A DNA stretch of 64,000 nucleotides from contig NZ_FODN01000005.1 in the NCBI RefSeq assembly GCF_900110375.1, forward strand, positions 172,636 through 236,635. The letters are read 5' to 3'. The stretch comes from Flavobacterium sinopsychrotolerans (GTDB lineage Bacteria; Bacteroidota; Bacteroidia; Flavobacteriales; Flavobacteriaceae). Both the position numbers and the translations under genes were made by a program. This document shows, piece after piece, positions 35,449 to 44,505 of the stretch (position 1 is its first letter; every line of letters starts with the position of its first letter). The notes beneath the pieces were generated by a model that did not search any database, was not told the DNA's origin, and worked only from the letters and a program-made list of their open reading frames with translations.

Positions 35449-35739
35449 TTAATCCTTATTTCTTGGTTTAAGTACGAGTTGAATAACACCTTCAATTTCT
35501 AAATCCATATCCTTTAGTGCCGCTTCCTTTATAAGCTCCTTAATGTAGGCCGATGCATCTAAAAGTGTCTCTTGTCTTATTTTTGAATGTGGATTCTCTT
35601 TATTGAACCGAATCTGATTGCTAAATATTTCTAAATTATGATAGTTAATCTTACTATTTATCAATGAAAACAGTACTTTGCCTGCTTCTGATGGCGAAAA
35701 CTGCCCTTCAACCAGCTTAAATTGATATTCTTTCTTCAT
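35449..35739 (-). CDS. Small conserved-looking protein of unknown function
   Basis: A 96-residue soluble protein that I cannot assign to a family. It starts MKKEYQFKLVEGQFSPSEAG and has helical and beta segments (DASAYIKELIKEAALKDMDL, then EIEGVIQLVLKP). There is no signal peptide. Tight spacing on both sides (6 nt and 3 nt) places it in the permease/Sua5/DUF6671 operon. Confidence 0.75.
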   Translation of the reverse strand: MKKEYQFKLVEGQFSPSEAGKVLFSLINSKINYHNLEIFSNQIRFNKENPHSKIRQETLLDASAYIKELIKEAALKDMDLEIEGVIQLVLKPRNKD

Positions 35740-35745
35740 AGCGTT

Positions 35746-35919
35746 TTATAATAAAATTTTATTTTTTTGTAATGTGTAAGTCGTAAAAAATATTCCTGAA
35801 CCAAGAAACAGGGTAAAAAACAAATTGTTAGGTTCTAGGAATGTCAATAGTATTCCAACGATTAGCCAAATCACCGCAACGAGTAAACTAATTCCTTTAT
35901 TTTTGATTTTATGTATCAT
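35746..35919 (-). CDS. Small two-helix membrane protein, first gene of the permease operon
   Basis: A 57-residue frame: MIHKIKNKGISLLVAVIWLI and VGILLTFLEPNNLF form the first helix region, TLFLGSGIFFTTYTL the second, with a basic N-terminus. The stop (35746-35748) is 6 nt before the next gene, and a -7 box (TACCTTTG, 35947-35940) lies 21 nt before its ATG. So it is very likely translated, although short. It may be an accessory subunit of the permease (inference). The plus-strand frame over it (35825-36070) is a shadow. Confidence 0.65.
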   Translation of the reverse strand: MIHKIKNKGISLLVAVIWLIVGILLTFLEPNNLFFTLFLGSGIFFTTYTLQKNKILL

Positions 35920-35939
35920 AGCGACTAATTTAATTTCTC

Positions 35940-35947
35940 CAAAGGTA
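35940..35947 (-). promoter_or_regulatory. -7 box TACCTTTG of the permease operon
   Basis: Exact TAnnTTTG on the minus strand, 20 nt before the ATG of the 57-residue gene. Confidence 0.55.
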
Positions 35948-35960
35948 AAATCACTGATTC

Positions 35961-35976
35961 ATAAATTTTTATTTAT
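35961..35976. promoter_or_regulatory. Dyad ATAAAT-N4-ATTTAT in the divergent promoter region
   Basis: A 6-bp perfect dyad between the two divergent -7 boxes: upstream of the operon promoter and overlapping the lysR promoter. Position fits an autoregulatory LysR site. The strict T-N11-A form is not met, so this is a weak call. Confidence 0.35.
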
Positions 35977-35981
35977 ATTTG
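35974..35981 (+). promoter_or_regulatory. -7 box TATATTTG of the lysR gene
   Basis: Exact TAnnTTTG, 24 nt before the LysR start codon; its first bases overlap the dyad at 35961-35976. Confidence 0.55.
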
Positions 35982-36005
35982 TAATGATATACATAAAAAA
36001 TATTT

Positions 36006-36947
36006 ATGAATTATACACTCCATCAGCTACAAGTATTCTTAAAAATAGCACAAAACGAGAGCATTACTAAGGCTGCGGCAGAACTTCATCTTACGCAACC
36101 CGCAGTTTCCATTCAATTAAGAAATCTTCAAGATCAATTTGATGTTCCATTAACGGAGGTAATCGGAAGAAAGCTTTATGTGACCGATTTTGGAAAAGAA
36201 ATTGCCATGGCAGCTGAAAAAATTCTTAATGAAGTACATGCCATCAATTATAAAACAATGGAATTCAAGGGGCAACTCACCGGGAGATTGAAAATTTCCG
36301 TCGTATCCACAGGCAAGTATGTTATACCCTATTTTTTATCTGATTTTCTAAAAAAGAATCAAGGTGTGGAATTAAGTTTGGATGTAACTAATAAAATTAA
36401 AGTACTCAAAAATTTAGAAAGAAATGAAGTAGATTTCTCTTTAGTATCAGTATTACCTGATTCTCTGCAAATTGAAAAAGTGGAGTTAATGCCAAATTCG
36501 CTGTACCTTATTGCTAATAGTGACCAAAAAACAGCAACAGGAATTCAAGATAAAAGTATTATCGAAACCCTATCCATAATCTATCGGGAAGAAGGATCAG
36601 GGACACGTTTCGTAATGGAAAAATTCATTGAAAACAATCAGTTGACGGTTCCAAAAAAAATGGTGCTCACTAGTAATGAAGCTATAAAACAAGCTGTATT
36701 GGCTGGACTTGGATGTTCTATTATGCCTTTAATTGGAATTAAGAATGAACTCAACAATCGTGATTTACAAATAATCCCTGTAAAAGGTTTACCAATTCAG
36801 TCCAACTGGAATTTAATATGGTTAAAAGGCAAGAAGTTTTCACCGGTCGCTGCTGCCTATTTAAAATTCATACAAGAAGAAAAAATAAGAATTATCGAGC
36901 AAAAATTTAATTGGATAAATGTAATAAAGGATGTTAATCACGCATAG
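36006..36947 (+). CDS. LysR-family transcriptional regulator
   Basis: A 313-residue regulator. The N-terminal winged helix (about 1-60) has the recognition region ESITKAAAELHLTQPAVSIQLRNL. The effector domain (about 90-295) follows after a linker helix. It is divergent from the permease/Sua5/DUF6671 operon with an 86-bp shared promoter region, the classic arrangement for a LysR controlling its neighbour. By analogy with CbbR/CcmR regulators beside bicarbonate transporters, it may sense inorganic-carbon status, but the effector cannot be read from sequence. Confidence 0.93.
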   Translation: MNYTLHQLQVFLKIAQNESITKAAAELHLTQPAVSIQLRNLQDQFDVPLTEVIGRKLYVTDFGKEIAMAAEKILNEVHAINYKTMEFKGQLTGRLKISVVSTGKYVIPYFLSDFLKKNQGVELSLDVTNKIKVLKNLERNEVDFSLVSVLPDSLQIEKVELMPNSLYLIANSDQKTATGIQDKSIIETLSIIYREEGSGTRFVMEKFIENNQLTVPKKMVLTSNEAIKQAVLAGLGCSIMPLIGIKNELNNRDLQIIPVKGLPIQSNWNLIWLKGKKFSPVAAAYLKFIQEEKIRIIEQKFNWINVIKDVNHA

Positions 36948-37101
36948 AACAAAATGATTTTGCACCTGAGAACTTTGGCATTTTTTTAGTTTTAAATTTG
37001 TATTTCTGTCTCAAAATCGATTTTGGCTATCGCAGCTAGTTAAGACCATAGAATAGGCACCAATCTCGCTAATCGATAGCAGCTTTCTTCATCTAAACTT
37101 T

Positions 37102-38652
37102 TTATGTTAATTCATTTCCATTGTAATAAATAGTATCGGCTACCGTTTTGTAAGCTTTAAGATAATCAATAGCTTCAATTTCAGCAGTTGTAATTTCTAA
37201 ATTATCCGAATAATGATTTGTCTCGTAATGATTTAAAATTCCTTTTAGTTCCAATGCTTTAATTTGTAACTGAGCTTTTTGTCTAAATCGAGACAATTCC
37301 TTTTCAACAATTACTAATTTTTCTTTTGATATTTTTAGCTTCCCTTTTTTGTATTGTGTCAAGTTATAAATTTCAAGTAAATCCATTTCTTCAACTTGCT
37401 GAATTAAAATTTTCAAATTGAAAGGATTTTCAACTAATGGTAAAACAATCCGGATTGATCTAATAATTCTCTTCACAACAGTAGGATCTTCTTTTCCCCA
37501 CTGAAAAATCTGATCGTAGCAAAAGTCAATGAATTCCTCAAAATTAAATTCATTTACCTGTATTTTTTTGGAACCCAAAGTCCTGGAATCCGAAGAAGGA
37601 AATTCTCGTATGGCTAATTCTTTTGCTATTTCCCCTATTTGGTCTATACAATTCAAACAAGTCGTTGGATCATTCACCGCAGGAGAAATGGCTTTTATCG
37701 CAATATCTACTAGTTTCCTAACACCAAAATTCACATCTTGCGTGTGACTTCTGAACAACTTAACTTTAAAAGTAGTACTGACAATCGCTCCTATTTCATT
37801 CTTCAAACGAAGTATCTGATTCATTTGGAGTTCCTCGTTAAAAACTAATACGATAAGCGTAGTAGTATCTTTCATAATAAATTCCCCTACAATAGGTTTT
37901 TGATAGGCGTTTTCAAAAAGAACGCCCACATCAGAACTACTGATATATTCCGTTATTTTTTCTAGTTTTTTATAATTTACGCTATCCAAATAACCGGTTT
38001 CAAAGGGACTTACAATTTTTACTTGAAATTTATCCGGGTTAATTTTGGAACGTTTGTAGAGGAGATTCTTTCCCACACTCCAATTTTCCTGATACAAATC
38101 ATTGATTTCTTCAACCATTTCCGATTTGATTCCATTTGTAATACTGGAAACATTCATGTTTATACTTAAATAGCTGATCATATTAGGATAAGACCATACC
38201 AGACAATAAAAAGCAAGCAGAGAACCAGTAGTAAGTGTTAAAAGAAAAGAAGTTTGGTAAAAAACGGAAGCCAATTGAGGTAATACACACAACGAAATAG
38301 TACCCACAAACAATCCGATAAATTGTTGCATCTTGATATTATTTGACAAAAAATGTCTTAAAATTCGGGGTGAAAACTGAGAGGATGCCAGCTGCATCAC
38401 AACAAAAATAACAGAGAAAGTAGTTAATGAAATTCCAATAAGAATAGAGATTAGAATAGCAGAAACCGGAATCAGCCGATTGTAAATTTCCATTTCATTG
38501 ATTTTGAATTTCATTCCAAAATCAACATAATAGTCAATTGTCAATAAAACAGAACCAATAATAAACGCATAAATACCACTGGTAAAGGTACCCATATGTT
38601 TTATCTGATGTTCCAATATATTTTTGACTCGCTGTCTTAATTTTTGTATCAT
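37102..38652 (-). CDS. DUF2254 membrane protein
   Basis: A 516-residue protein with N-terminal membrane helices near 22-42, 62-90, 110-130 and 135-155, then a large soluble part. Features of the DUF2254 family are visible: the SQFSPRILRHFLSN motif between helices, VSPFETGYLDSVNY, and VDIAIKAISPAVNDPTTCLNCIDQ. Function is unknown. It lies beyond lysR in the other orientation and is probably independent of the permease operon. Confidence 0.88.
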   Translation of the reverse strand: MIQKLRQRVKNILEHQIKHMGTFTSGIYAFIIGSVLLTIDYYVDFGMKFKINEMEIYNRLIPVSAILISILIGISLTTFSVIFVVMQLASSQFSPRILRHFLSNNIKMQQFIGLFVGTISLCVLPQLASVFYQTSFLLTLTTGSLLAFYCLVWSYPNMISYLSINMNVSSITNGIKSEMVEEINDLYQENWSVGKNLLYKRSKINPDKFQVKIVSPFETGYLDSVNYKKLEKITEYISSSDVGVLFENAYQKPIVGEFIMKDTTTLIVLVFNEELQMNQILRLKNEIGAIVSTTFKVKLFRSHTQDVNFGVRKLVDIAIKAISPAVNDPTTCLNCIDQIGEIAKELAIREFPSSDSRTLGSKKIQVNEFNFEEFIDFCYDQIFQWGKEDPTVVKRIIRSIRIVLPLVENPFNLKILIQQVEEMDLLEIYNLTQYKKGKLKISKEKLVIVEKELSRFRQKAQLQIKALELKGILNHYETNHYSDNLEITTAEIEAIDYLKAYKTVADTIYYNGNELT

Positions 38653-38845
38653 AATTTAAATTTCAATAGGTAAATTTAGCTTAAATATGTCTTTTTCAGA
38701 ATGATTTAGCTTACTTTATACATCAAACAGAAAAGTAGTTGAGACAGTAAACTTAGCAAAAACTTATCAGAACTCATAAAAAGGGAAAATATTGGCGTAT
38801 TTCGTAAAGAGAAGTTTCCAGATTATTTGATTAAATTTTAAAGCA

Positions 38846-38876
38846 TAAAAAACCTGCAAGCGTAAACTTACAGGTC
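38846..38876 (-). terminator. Terminator of the receptor gene at 38903
   Basis: Arms 38852-38860 and 38867-38875 (ACCTGCAAG / CTTACAGGT, loop CGTAAA). The one mismatch is a G-U pair in the minus-strand RNA, and the A-run before the stem gives the U-tract. It is nearly the reverse complement of the hairpin at 32531-32566. Confidence 0.8.
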
Positions 38877-38902
38877 TTTGTGTTTAGGAATAAAATTGTA
38901 CG

Positions 38903-41008
38903 TTATTGATTCAAGATATTTCCTTCTTCTTTTTTCTCTTTATTTAATAAATTAGGATCCTCTTTTGCCAATTTGTTTTTTGTTGGAATTTTGTAATTTA
39001 CACTGAATCCAAAACGACGTGTATCGTTTTTATTTGCCAATAACAAAGGCGTACCAACAGAACTAAACACAAATCGGTTCGAATTAAGGATATCATCCGC
39101 ACTTATTGAAACCGACAATTGGTCCTTGAAAAATTTTTTAGAAAACGTTAAATCAAGCGTATTATTAAAAGGTTTCTCAGCAATGAAATAAAAATAATTC
39201 CCCTTCGGCATGATGTAATTAAAGTTAGCTACAAACTTGATGTCTTTTGGCAACAGAATTTGAGACATCAAATTAAACATCCAAAAACCATTGGTCTTAA
39301 TTTCGGGAATTTGATGAAACTGATACGCCGTATACACATATAAAAAGTTCATTTTATCCGGATTAATATTCATTTTCATAGTTTCTTTAAGTCCTTCTGT
39401 AAAAAGCATATACGGAATTGGCAATCCCACATTAAAGTTATGAATTTTTATTTGAGGGACATTTATATTGGTATTTGCAACACCATCGTCTGTTAGCAAT
39501 ACTCTGTTGATTACCTGATTTTGAGCAGAACTTACATTGTATCCGATAAAAGCATAATCAAAAGCACTCAATTTTGCTTCGTAATTATCAAAAATAGTAG
39601 GTTGCAAATTCGGGTTTCCGGAATATTCAATATTTGGATTTTGATAATTGGTGTTGTTTGGATTTAAAGCAGAAGTGCTTGGCAAACTTATTTTCTTATT
39701 GTAATTGACATTAAAATAAACAGAATTACTGAAATTATATTGAGCACTTGCATTTGGAAAAAAACGGAATTGTTTAAACGGAATTAAATCCGCAGTGTCG
39801 GTTTTTCCAGTAATGTTGTAATCCTCGGCTCTACCGCCCACAATAAAATTGAACTTATCAAATTTAGTTTGTAACTCACCGTAAGCTGCTGCTGTTTTCC
39901 GTTGATAATCCAAGTTCACAATTTCCATGTTTTGGGTTTCAAAAAGAAGCGCTTCATATAAACCACCAAAGCTTATTTTCCCTTCATCAGAAAATGCAAT
40001 GGGTTGCGAATAATCAAATTTAGCGTTATACAATTGCTGTGTCGAAGCATTATCTAATAGTGTAGCATTATTAGTTCTAGAATTCAGTGTGAAATCGTTT
40101 TGGTTGTTATTGTAATTGAATCTAAAATCCAATTTTTTAGATTTATCCTCAAACTTTTTTTGGAAAGTAACAACAAAATCCTGACGCAAAGCATCCGTAA
40201 AGGAATCATCATTGGTACTAAAACTGGGACCATTTCCTAATGTATTGCTATTATTGTTGCTGTAGTTCACATCGTAATTAAATAACAATCGGTCGTTGCC
40301 AATATCAAACGTAAGTGCAGATTTTGCAAAATTAGTACGTCCGAAGCGATCTGCCTCAGTTGTGGAAAGTAACGAAGTCGTATTATTTTCATTTTTAGTC
40401 AGTGAAGTCCACACCGCTGATTCTCTATAATTTTGTCCAACATTCAATTGCCATCCAAAATATTTATTCTTAGCGCTCAACAACAGACTATTATTTATTC
40501 TCCATCGCAAATGATCGTAACTAGTAATATTAGTACTATTGGTATACGTAGCGCTTAGATAATTTTTAGCGTTTTTATTCGTGATGATATTCATGATCGC
40601 ACCACCGGAAGTAGCTGGAAACTCTGCTCCTGGTTGCGTGATGATCTCAATTTTTTCAATGGCATTCGCAGGCATTCCTTCTAGAAAAGAATTTAGTTCA
40701 TTTGAAGTAATATTAAGCGGTCTTCCGTCCATAAAAACATCCAACTGTTTGCCTTGATACATCATCCCAGCCACATCTGAAGCGATAAGTCCAGGTAGTT
40801 TTTTAATCCCTTCTAATACGGATCCGGAATTCAAACTGGGCTGACTGGAAAAATCAAATATGGTTCTGTCCGCTTTTTGCTCAATAGCTTTTTTAGTTTT
40901 TACAATTGCAACTTCGTTCAATTCTACTGCTTTTTTGGGTTCTTCTTGAGCCGAGAGTGTGAATATCGCTCCCAAAAAAAACATACTCAATAAATGATTC
41001 TTTTTCAT
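38903..41008 (-). CDS. TonB-dependent outer-membrane receptor, beta-barrel family
   Basis: A 701-residue outer-membrane protein with signal peptide MKKNHLLSMFFLGAIFTLSAQ. Unlike the receptor at 19638 it lacks the carboxypeptidase-like regulatory domain. It goes straight to the plug (about 40-145: VFMDGRPLNITSNELNSFLEG, EKIEIITQPGAEFPATSGGA), then an OMP_b-brl_3-type barrel. Substrate is unknown. It is a single gene with its own terminator; a long AT-rich upstream region (41009-41260) separates it from the divergent EamA gene. Confidence 0.9.
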   Translation of the reverse strand: MKKNHLLSMFFLGAIFTLSAQEEPKKAVELNEVAIVKTKKAIEQKADRTIFDFSSQPSLNSGSVLEGIKKLPGLIASDVAGMMYQGKQLDVFMDGRPLNITSNELNSFLEGMPANAIEKIEIITQPGAEFPATSGGAIMNIITNKNAKNYLSATYTNSTNITSYDHLRWRINNSLLLSAKNKYFGWQLNVGQNYRESAVWTSLTKNENNTTSLLSTTEADRFGRTNFAKSALTFDIGNDRLLFNYDVNYSNNNSNTLGNGPSFSTNDDSFTDALRQDFVVTFQKKFEDKSKKLDFRFNYNNNQNDFTLNSRTNNATLLDNASTQQLYNAKFDYSQPIAFSDEGKISFGGLYEALLFETQNMEIVNLDYQRKTAAAYGELQTKFDKFNFIVGGRAEDYNITGKTDTADLIPFKQFRFFPNASAQYNFSNSVYFNVNYNKKISLPSTSALNPNNTNYQNPNIEYSGNPNLQPTIFDNYEAKLSAFDYAFIGYNVSSAQNQVINRVLLTDDGVANTNINVPQIKIHNFNVGLPIPYMLFTEGLKETMKMNINPDKMNFLYVYTAYQFHQIPEIKTNGFWMFNLMSQILLPKDIKFVANFNYIMPKGNYFYFIAEKPFNNTLDLTFSKKFFKDQLSVSISADDILNSNRFVFSSVGTPLLLANKNDTRRFGFSVNYKIPTKNKLAKEDPNLLNKEKKEEGNILNQ

Positions 41009-41269
41009 CGTTTCTATTTGTGTTACTCCTTTAGTAGTGCAAAGGTTCTAAACGTTACCAAAAAACGAAATGATTTTAGAAATGATTGTTTCCGAATCAA
41101 GTTTATACCTTAGACAACTCAGAAAAAAGAACTAAAATTTTAAACTTTATTTCAATCGAACATCCTATCCATTTAGCCTTAATCTCCTCATTGCAAAGCA
41201 AAATCAAAACAGAATTAAAGTCTTAAACATTAACTCCTCTTTTAGTAGCCAGAACTAGGAACAAAATCC

Positions 41270-41277
41270 TATCTTTG
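41270..41277 (+). promoter_or_regulatory. -7 box TATCTTTG of the EamA-type gene
   Basis: Exact TAnnTTTG, 23 nt before the ATG at 41301. Confidence 0.6.
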
Positions 41278-41300
41278 CCCGCTTTTTAAAATTGAAAAAA

Positions 41301-42197
41301 ATGATAAAGAATAACGTATTAAAAGGAGTTTTCCTGGTAGGTCTTGGCGCAACGAGTTATGGAATGCTGGCTACTTTTGTAAAAATAGCCTACGGAGAAG
41401 GTTTTACAACACCCGAAGTTACCATTGCGCAATTCGTATACGGAATCACGGGAATGCTGCTTATTAATATGTTTCAAAAAGCTAAAAAGGGAAATGACGT
41501 TATAAAAGCATCCAAGAAAAACATTACGCAACTAATGCTGGCGGGAACTTCGCTGGGAATGACGAGTATTTTTTATTATTTGGCCGTTAAATACATTCCC
41601 GTTTCAATTGCAATCGTTTTATTGATGCAAACCGTTTGGATGGGTGTTTTATTCGAAATGATTTTAGAAAAGAAATTACCTTCCACTCAAAAAATCATAT
41701 CGGTAATCATCGTATTATTTGGAACGGCGCTTGCCACAAATCTGATTCAAAGCAAAGTAGAATTAGACTGGCGCGGCATCGTTTTGGGACTATTGGCTGC
41801 AACTTCCTTCACCACAACCATGTTTACCGCTAATCGAGTAGCCACACATGTTTCCTCAGCGCAACGCAGTTTATACATGCTTCTTGGTGGTGCTGTTATT
41901 GTAACCGGATTTGCAATTGCGACACAAACTACTCCTTTCAATTTTGAGATTTTCATGAAATGGGGAATCATACTGGCTCTTTTTGGAACCATAATTCCAC
42001 CTTTATTGTTCAATGCTGGTTTCCCACTTACCGGAATTGGTCTGGGAAGTATTGTTTCTGCACTGGAACTTCCCGTATCAGTACTTATGGCATACTTTCT
42101 TTTGAGCGAAAATGTGAGTTTAATCCAATGGATTGGAATTATTTTAATCATCTTGGCAATTGTCATTATGAATGTGAATTTTAAGAAATCAAACTAA
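41301..42197 (+). CDS. EamA/DMT-family transporter
   Basis: A 298-residue inner-membrane protein with ten hydrophobic helices in two EamA repeats (about 5-140 and 155-295). The second repeat contains GTIIPPLLFNAGFPLTG and the end helix IGIILIILAIVIMNVNF. I use ATG 41301 (MIKNNVLKG); the frame could also start at a TTG 9 nt earlier, which is less likely. Members export metabolites or amino acids, and the substrate here is unknown. It is followed by DoxX and AlkB-like genes on the same strand, possibly a loose operon. Confidence 0.9.
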   Translation: MIKNNVLKGVFLVGLGATSYGMLATFVKIAYGEGFTTPEVTIAQFVYGITGMLLINMFQKAKKGNDVIKASKKNITQLMLAGTSLGMTSIFYYLAVKYIPVSIAIVLLMQTVWMGVLFEMILEKKLPSTQKIISVIIVLFGTALATNLIQSKVELDWRGIVLGLLAATSFTTTMFTANRVATHVSSAQRSLYMLLGGAVIVTGFAIATQTTPFNFEIFMKWGIILALFGTIIPPLLFNAGFPLTGIGLGSIVSALELPVSVLMAYFLLSENVSLIQWIGIILIILAIVIMNVNFKKSN

Positions 42198-42263
42198 TTT
42201 GTATTCAAATATTTGTGTTGATTATATCAAAATTTTTATAAATTCGTAACAAATAATTTTATT

Positions 42264-42617
42264 ATGAATTTACCTTGGCATTTATATGTGATGGCTTTTG
42301 TTTACTTTATTGCAGGATTAAACCATTTCAGAAACCCGAGATTGTACCTGAAAATCATTCCGCCTTATTTCCCGAATCCCAAATTACTAAACCAGATTAG
42401 TGGTTTAGCGGAAATAATTTTGGGAATTGCATTGTGCATTCCGGTGCTTTCAAGCTACGCCGCTTGGGGAGTAATCGCTTTATTGATTGCTATTTTCCCG
42501 ACACATTTGTACATGTATTTTGATGAAAAAGCAAGAATGGGTTTGCCAAAATGGGTTTTGCTTTTGCGAATGCCTTTACAATTAGTTCTCATTTTCTGGG
42601 CGTACCAATATACATAA
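42264..42617 (+). CDS. DoxX-like small membrane protein
   Basis: A 117-residue protein with four hydrophobic helices (about 5-20, 43-62, 66-84, 97-114), matching the DoxX-like family: FIAGLNHFRNPRLYLKIIPPYFP and ISGLAEIILGIALCIP. Family functions are poorly known. Its stop is 4 nt before the GTG start of the AlkB-like gene, so the two are cotranscribed and probably translationally coupled. Confidence 0.85.
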   Translation: MNLPWHLYVMAFVYFIAGLNHFRNPRLYLKIIPPYFPNPKLLNQISGLAEIILGIALCIPVLSSYAAWGVIALLIAIFPTHLYMYFDEKARMGLPKWVLLLRMPLQLVLIFWAYQYT

Positions 42618-42621
42618 TCCG

Positions 42622-43230
42622 GTGAAATCACTTTTCGAATCCACATCCGAACCCCTATTTCTTGATTTGCCGGATGCTAAAATCATCTATTATCCTCAGT
42701 TTTTTGACAAAGAGCAAGCGGATATTATTTTTTCCGCATTACTAAAAGATATTCCTTGGCAACATGACGAAATTCGGGTATATGGAAAAATTCATCCGCA
42801 ACCCCGTTTGACGGCTTTGTTTGGAAACGAAGGAAAACCCTACACCTATTCGAACATAACCATGCAACCGCATCCTTGGAATTTGCTTTTGCAAAAGCTG
42901 AAAACAGAAATCGAAAGAGTTTCGGATACCATTTTCACAACCGTTTTACTCAATCAGTATCGCGACGGAAAAGACAGCAACGGCTGGCATGCCGATAACG
43001 AAAAAGAATTAGGGATAAATCCTGTTATAGCTTCGTTGAGTTTTGGTTCAGAACGCACGTTTCAGCTGAAACATAATTTAGACAAAGACCAGAAAAAAAG
43101 CATCGTTCTGGAACACGGAAGTTTACTCCTGATGAAAGGAACCACACAACATTTCTGGAAACATCAAATTCCAAAAACTGCAAAGCCCATTGGTCCCAGA
43201 ATAAATGCTACTTTTCGGGTAATCAAATAG
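42622..43230 (+). CDS. AlkB-like 2-oxoglutarate/Fe(II) dioxygenase
   Basis: Probable DNA/RNA demethylase that removes alkyl lesions from N1-A and N3-C by oxidation. The 202-residue protein resembles the ALKBH2/3-like bacterial type. Iron ligands are His123-x-Asp125 (GWHADNE) and His181 (FWKHQIPK); 2-oxoglutarate contacts are Arg193 and Arg199 (GPRINATFR); LNQYRDG forms the nucleotide-recognition lid. The start is GTG at 42622, 4 nt after the DoxX-like stop, with no nearby in-frame ATG. No ada gene is adjacent. Confidence 0.92.
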   Translation: MKSLFESTSEPLFLDLPDAKIIYYPQFFDKEQADIIFSALLKDIPWQHDEIRVYGKIHPQPRLTALFGNEGKPYTYSNITMQPHPWNLLLQKLKTEIERVSDTIFTTVLLNQYRDGKDSNGWHADNEKELGINPVIASLSFGSERTFQLKHNLDKDQKKSIVLEHGSLLLMKGTTQHFWKHQIPKTAKPIGPRINATFRVIK

Positions 43231-43275
43231 ATATTTTATAAAAAATTTATTAGATTTGGAACAAATACTCAAATT

Positions 43276-44094
43276 ATGGATGCTATCATTGCTTATTTTT
43301 CTACGATTCCGTCTTCACACCGAAGTTTAATTCTTGTGGGTGGAATCACTTTTTTTTGGCTGATTGAAAATGCTTTTCCGCTTTTTAATTTCACCTATAA
43401 AAAATGGCATCATGCGGGTATTAATATCTTTATGACGTTTACGACTATTGTAGTGAATTTTTGTTTGGCCTTTATATTGTTGAAATCAGCCGACTGGACA
43501 ATTGCCAACAATTTTGGAATTCTACAATGGCTGCCGGAAATGTCCTTGTGGCTTTACGCATTAGTCGGATTACTTTTATTGGATTTTATTGGCGCCTATT
43601 TGGTACATTTAGTAGAACATAAAACCAAATTCTTATGGCGTTTCCATTTGATCCATCACACGGATACATGGATTGATACCACAACAGCAAACAGGCATCA
43701 TCCGGGAGAAAGTATAATTAGGTTTGCATTTACTGCTTTCGGAGTTTTGATCATAGGAAGTCCCATGTGGATGGTTTTCCTGTACCAAACGCTATCCGTT
43801 GTGGCAACCCAATTCAATCATGCGAACATTTCGCTTCCAAAAAAAGTAGACACTATTTTGAGTTATTTTATTGTTTCTCCGGACATGCACAAAGTACACC
43901 ACCACTATGTTTTGCCATATACGGATAGTAATTATGGAAATATATTCTCAATTTGGGACCGACTTTTCGGGACTTTCATGACGCTTCCAAAAGAAGAAAT
44001 CATTTACGGAATTGACACGCATCCGAAGCCCGAAGAGCACAATGAATTAAAAAATTTATTGAAAATACCGTTTCAAAAAGCACCATTAAAATAA
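43276..44094 (+). CDS. Fatty acid hydroxylase/sterol desaturase family protein
   Basis: A 272-residue integral membrane di-iron oxygenase. Hydrophobic helices flank the histidine boxes HLVEH (111-115), HLIHH (124-128), NRHHPGE (139-145) and HKVHHHY (near 210), the full set of metal ligands for the family. In flavobacteria such enzymes may hydroxylate fatty acids or carotenoids; the substrate is unknown here. It lies 45 nt after the AlkB-like gene on the same strand. Confidence 0.9.
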   Translation: MDAIIAYFSTIPSSHRSLILVGGITFFWLIENAFPLFNFTYKKWHHAGINIFMTFTTIVVNFCLAFILLKSADWTIANNFGILQWLPEMSLWLYALVGLLLLDFIGAYLVHLVEHKTKFLWRFHLIHHTDTWIDTTTANRHHPGESIIRFAFTAFGVLIIGSPMWMVFLYQTLSVVATQFNHANISLPKKVDTILSYFIVSPDMHKVHHHYVLPYTDSNYGNIFSIWDRLFGTFMTLPKEEIIYGIDTHPKPEEHNELKNLLKIPFQKAPLK

Positions 44095-44222
44095 AATAAA
44101 CAAAAAGCATAAAAAAAATGACCTTTTGAGAAAATCTAATTATTTTTTTTCTTAATATTGGTATCAAATTAGAAATGTAATTTATTAATCATTAACAACT
44201 TATTTGAATTAATTTTCACGTG

Positions 44223-44501
44223 ATGAAAAAGAGTAACCGAAAAGAATTGAACTGGGAGCAAACAGAAAAACTTGTTACATTGGCTTTAGAAGAAAAAAAT
44301 CCTTTTGAAATCATAAAAAAAGAATTTGGTTTGGTCGAAAAAGAAGTTCTTGAGATCATGAAAAAGAAGATGCCGGCAGAAAAATTCGAAATGTGGAAGA
44401 AGAAAGCTACTGCAAATAAACCAAAACCAAAACCCGTTAAAATTGATGATTTTGATGAAGACTTGGATGGTAAGTATTATATAAAAAACAAACTAGATTA
44501 A
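44223..44501 (+). CDS. Small protein, TIGR03643/DUF2805 type
   Basis: A 92-residue basic protein. The first 60 residues (KELNWEQTEKLVTLALEEKNPFEIIKKEFGL...MKKKMPAEKFEMWKKK) match what I recall of the DUF2805/TIGR03643 family, with helix-turn-helix-like character. A low-complexity Lys/Pro linker and an acidic tail (DDFDEDLDGKYYIKNKLD) follow. I use the ATG at 44223 rather than the GTG directly before it. Function is unknown. A terminator lies 4 nt after the stop. Confidence 0.8.
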   Translation: MKKSNRKELNWEQTEKLVTLALEEKNPFEIIKKEFGLVEKEVLEIMKKKMPAEKFEMWKKKATANKPKPKPVKIDDFDEDLDGKYYIKNKLD

Positions 44502-44505
44502 AATG

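Noticed and set aside
35961..35976. Classical LysR T-N11-A box
   Set aside because: The dyad has 12 bases between the T and A positions, so it does not meet the strict pattern. Listed only as a weak dyad.
37021..37085. Possible hairpin GCTATCG/CGATAGC downstream of lysR
   Set aside because: Only a 7-bp stem with a 40-nt loop and no T-run, so not better than chance in this sequence.
41747..42166. Minus-strand 139-residue frame inside the EamA gene
   Set aside because: Antisense to a clear ten-helix transporter, with no independent support.
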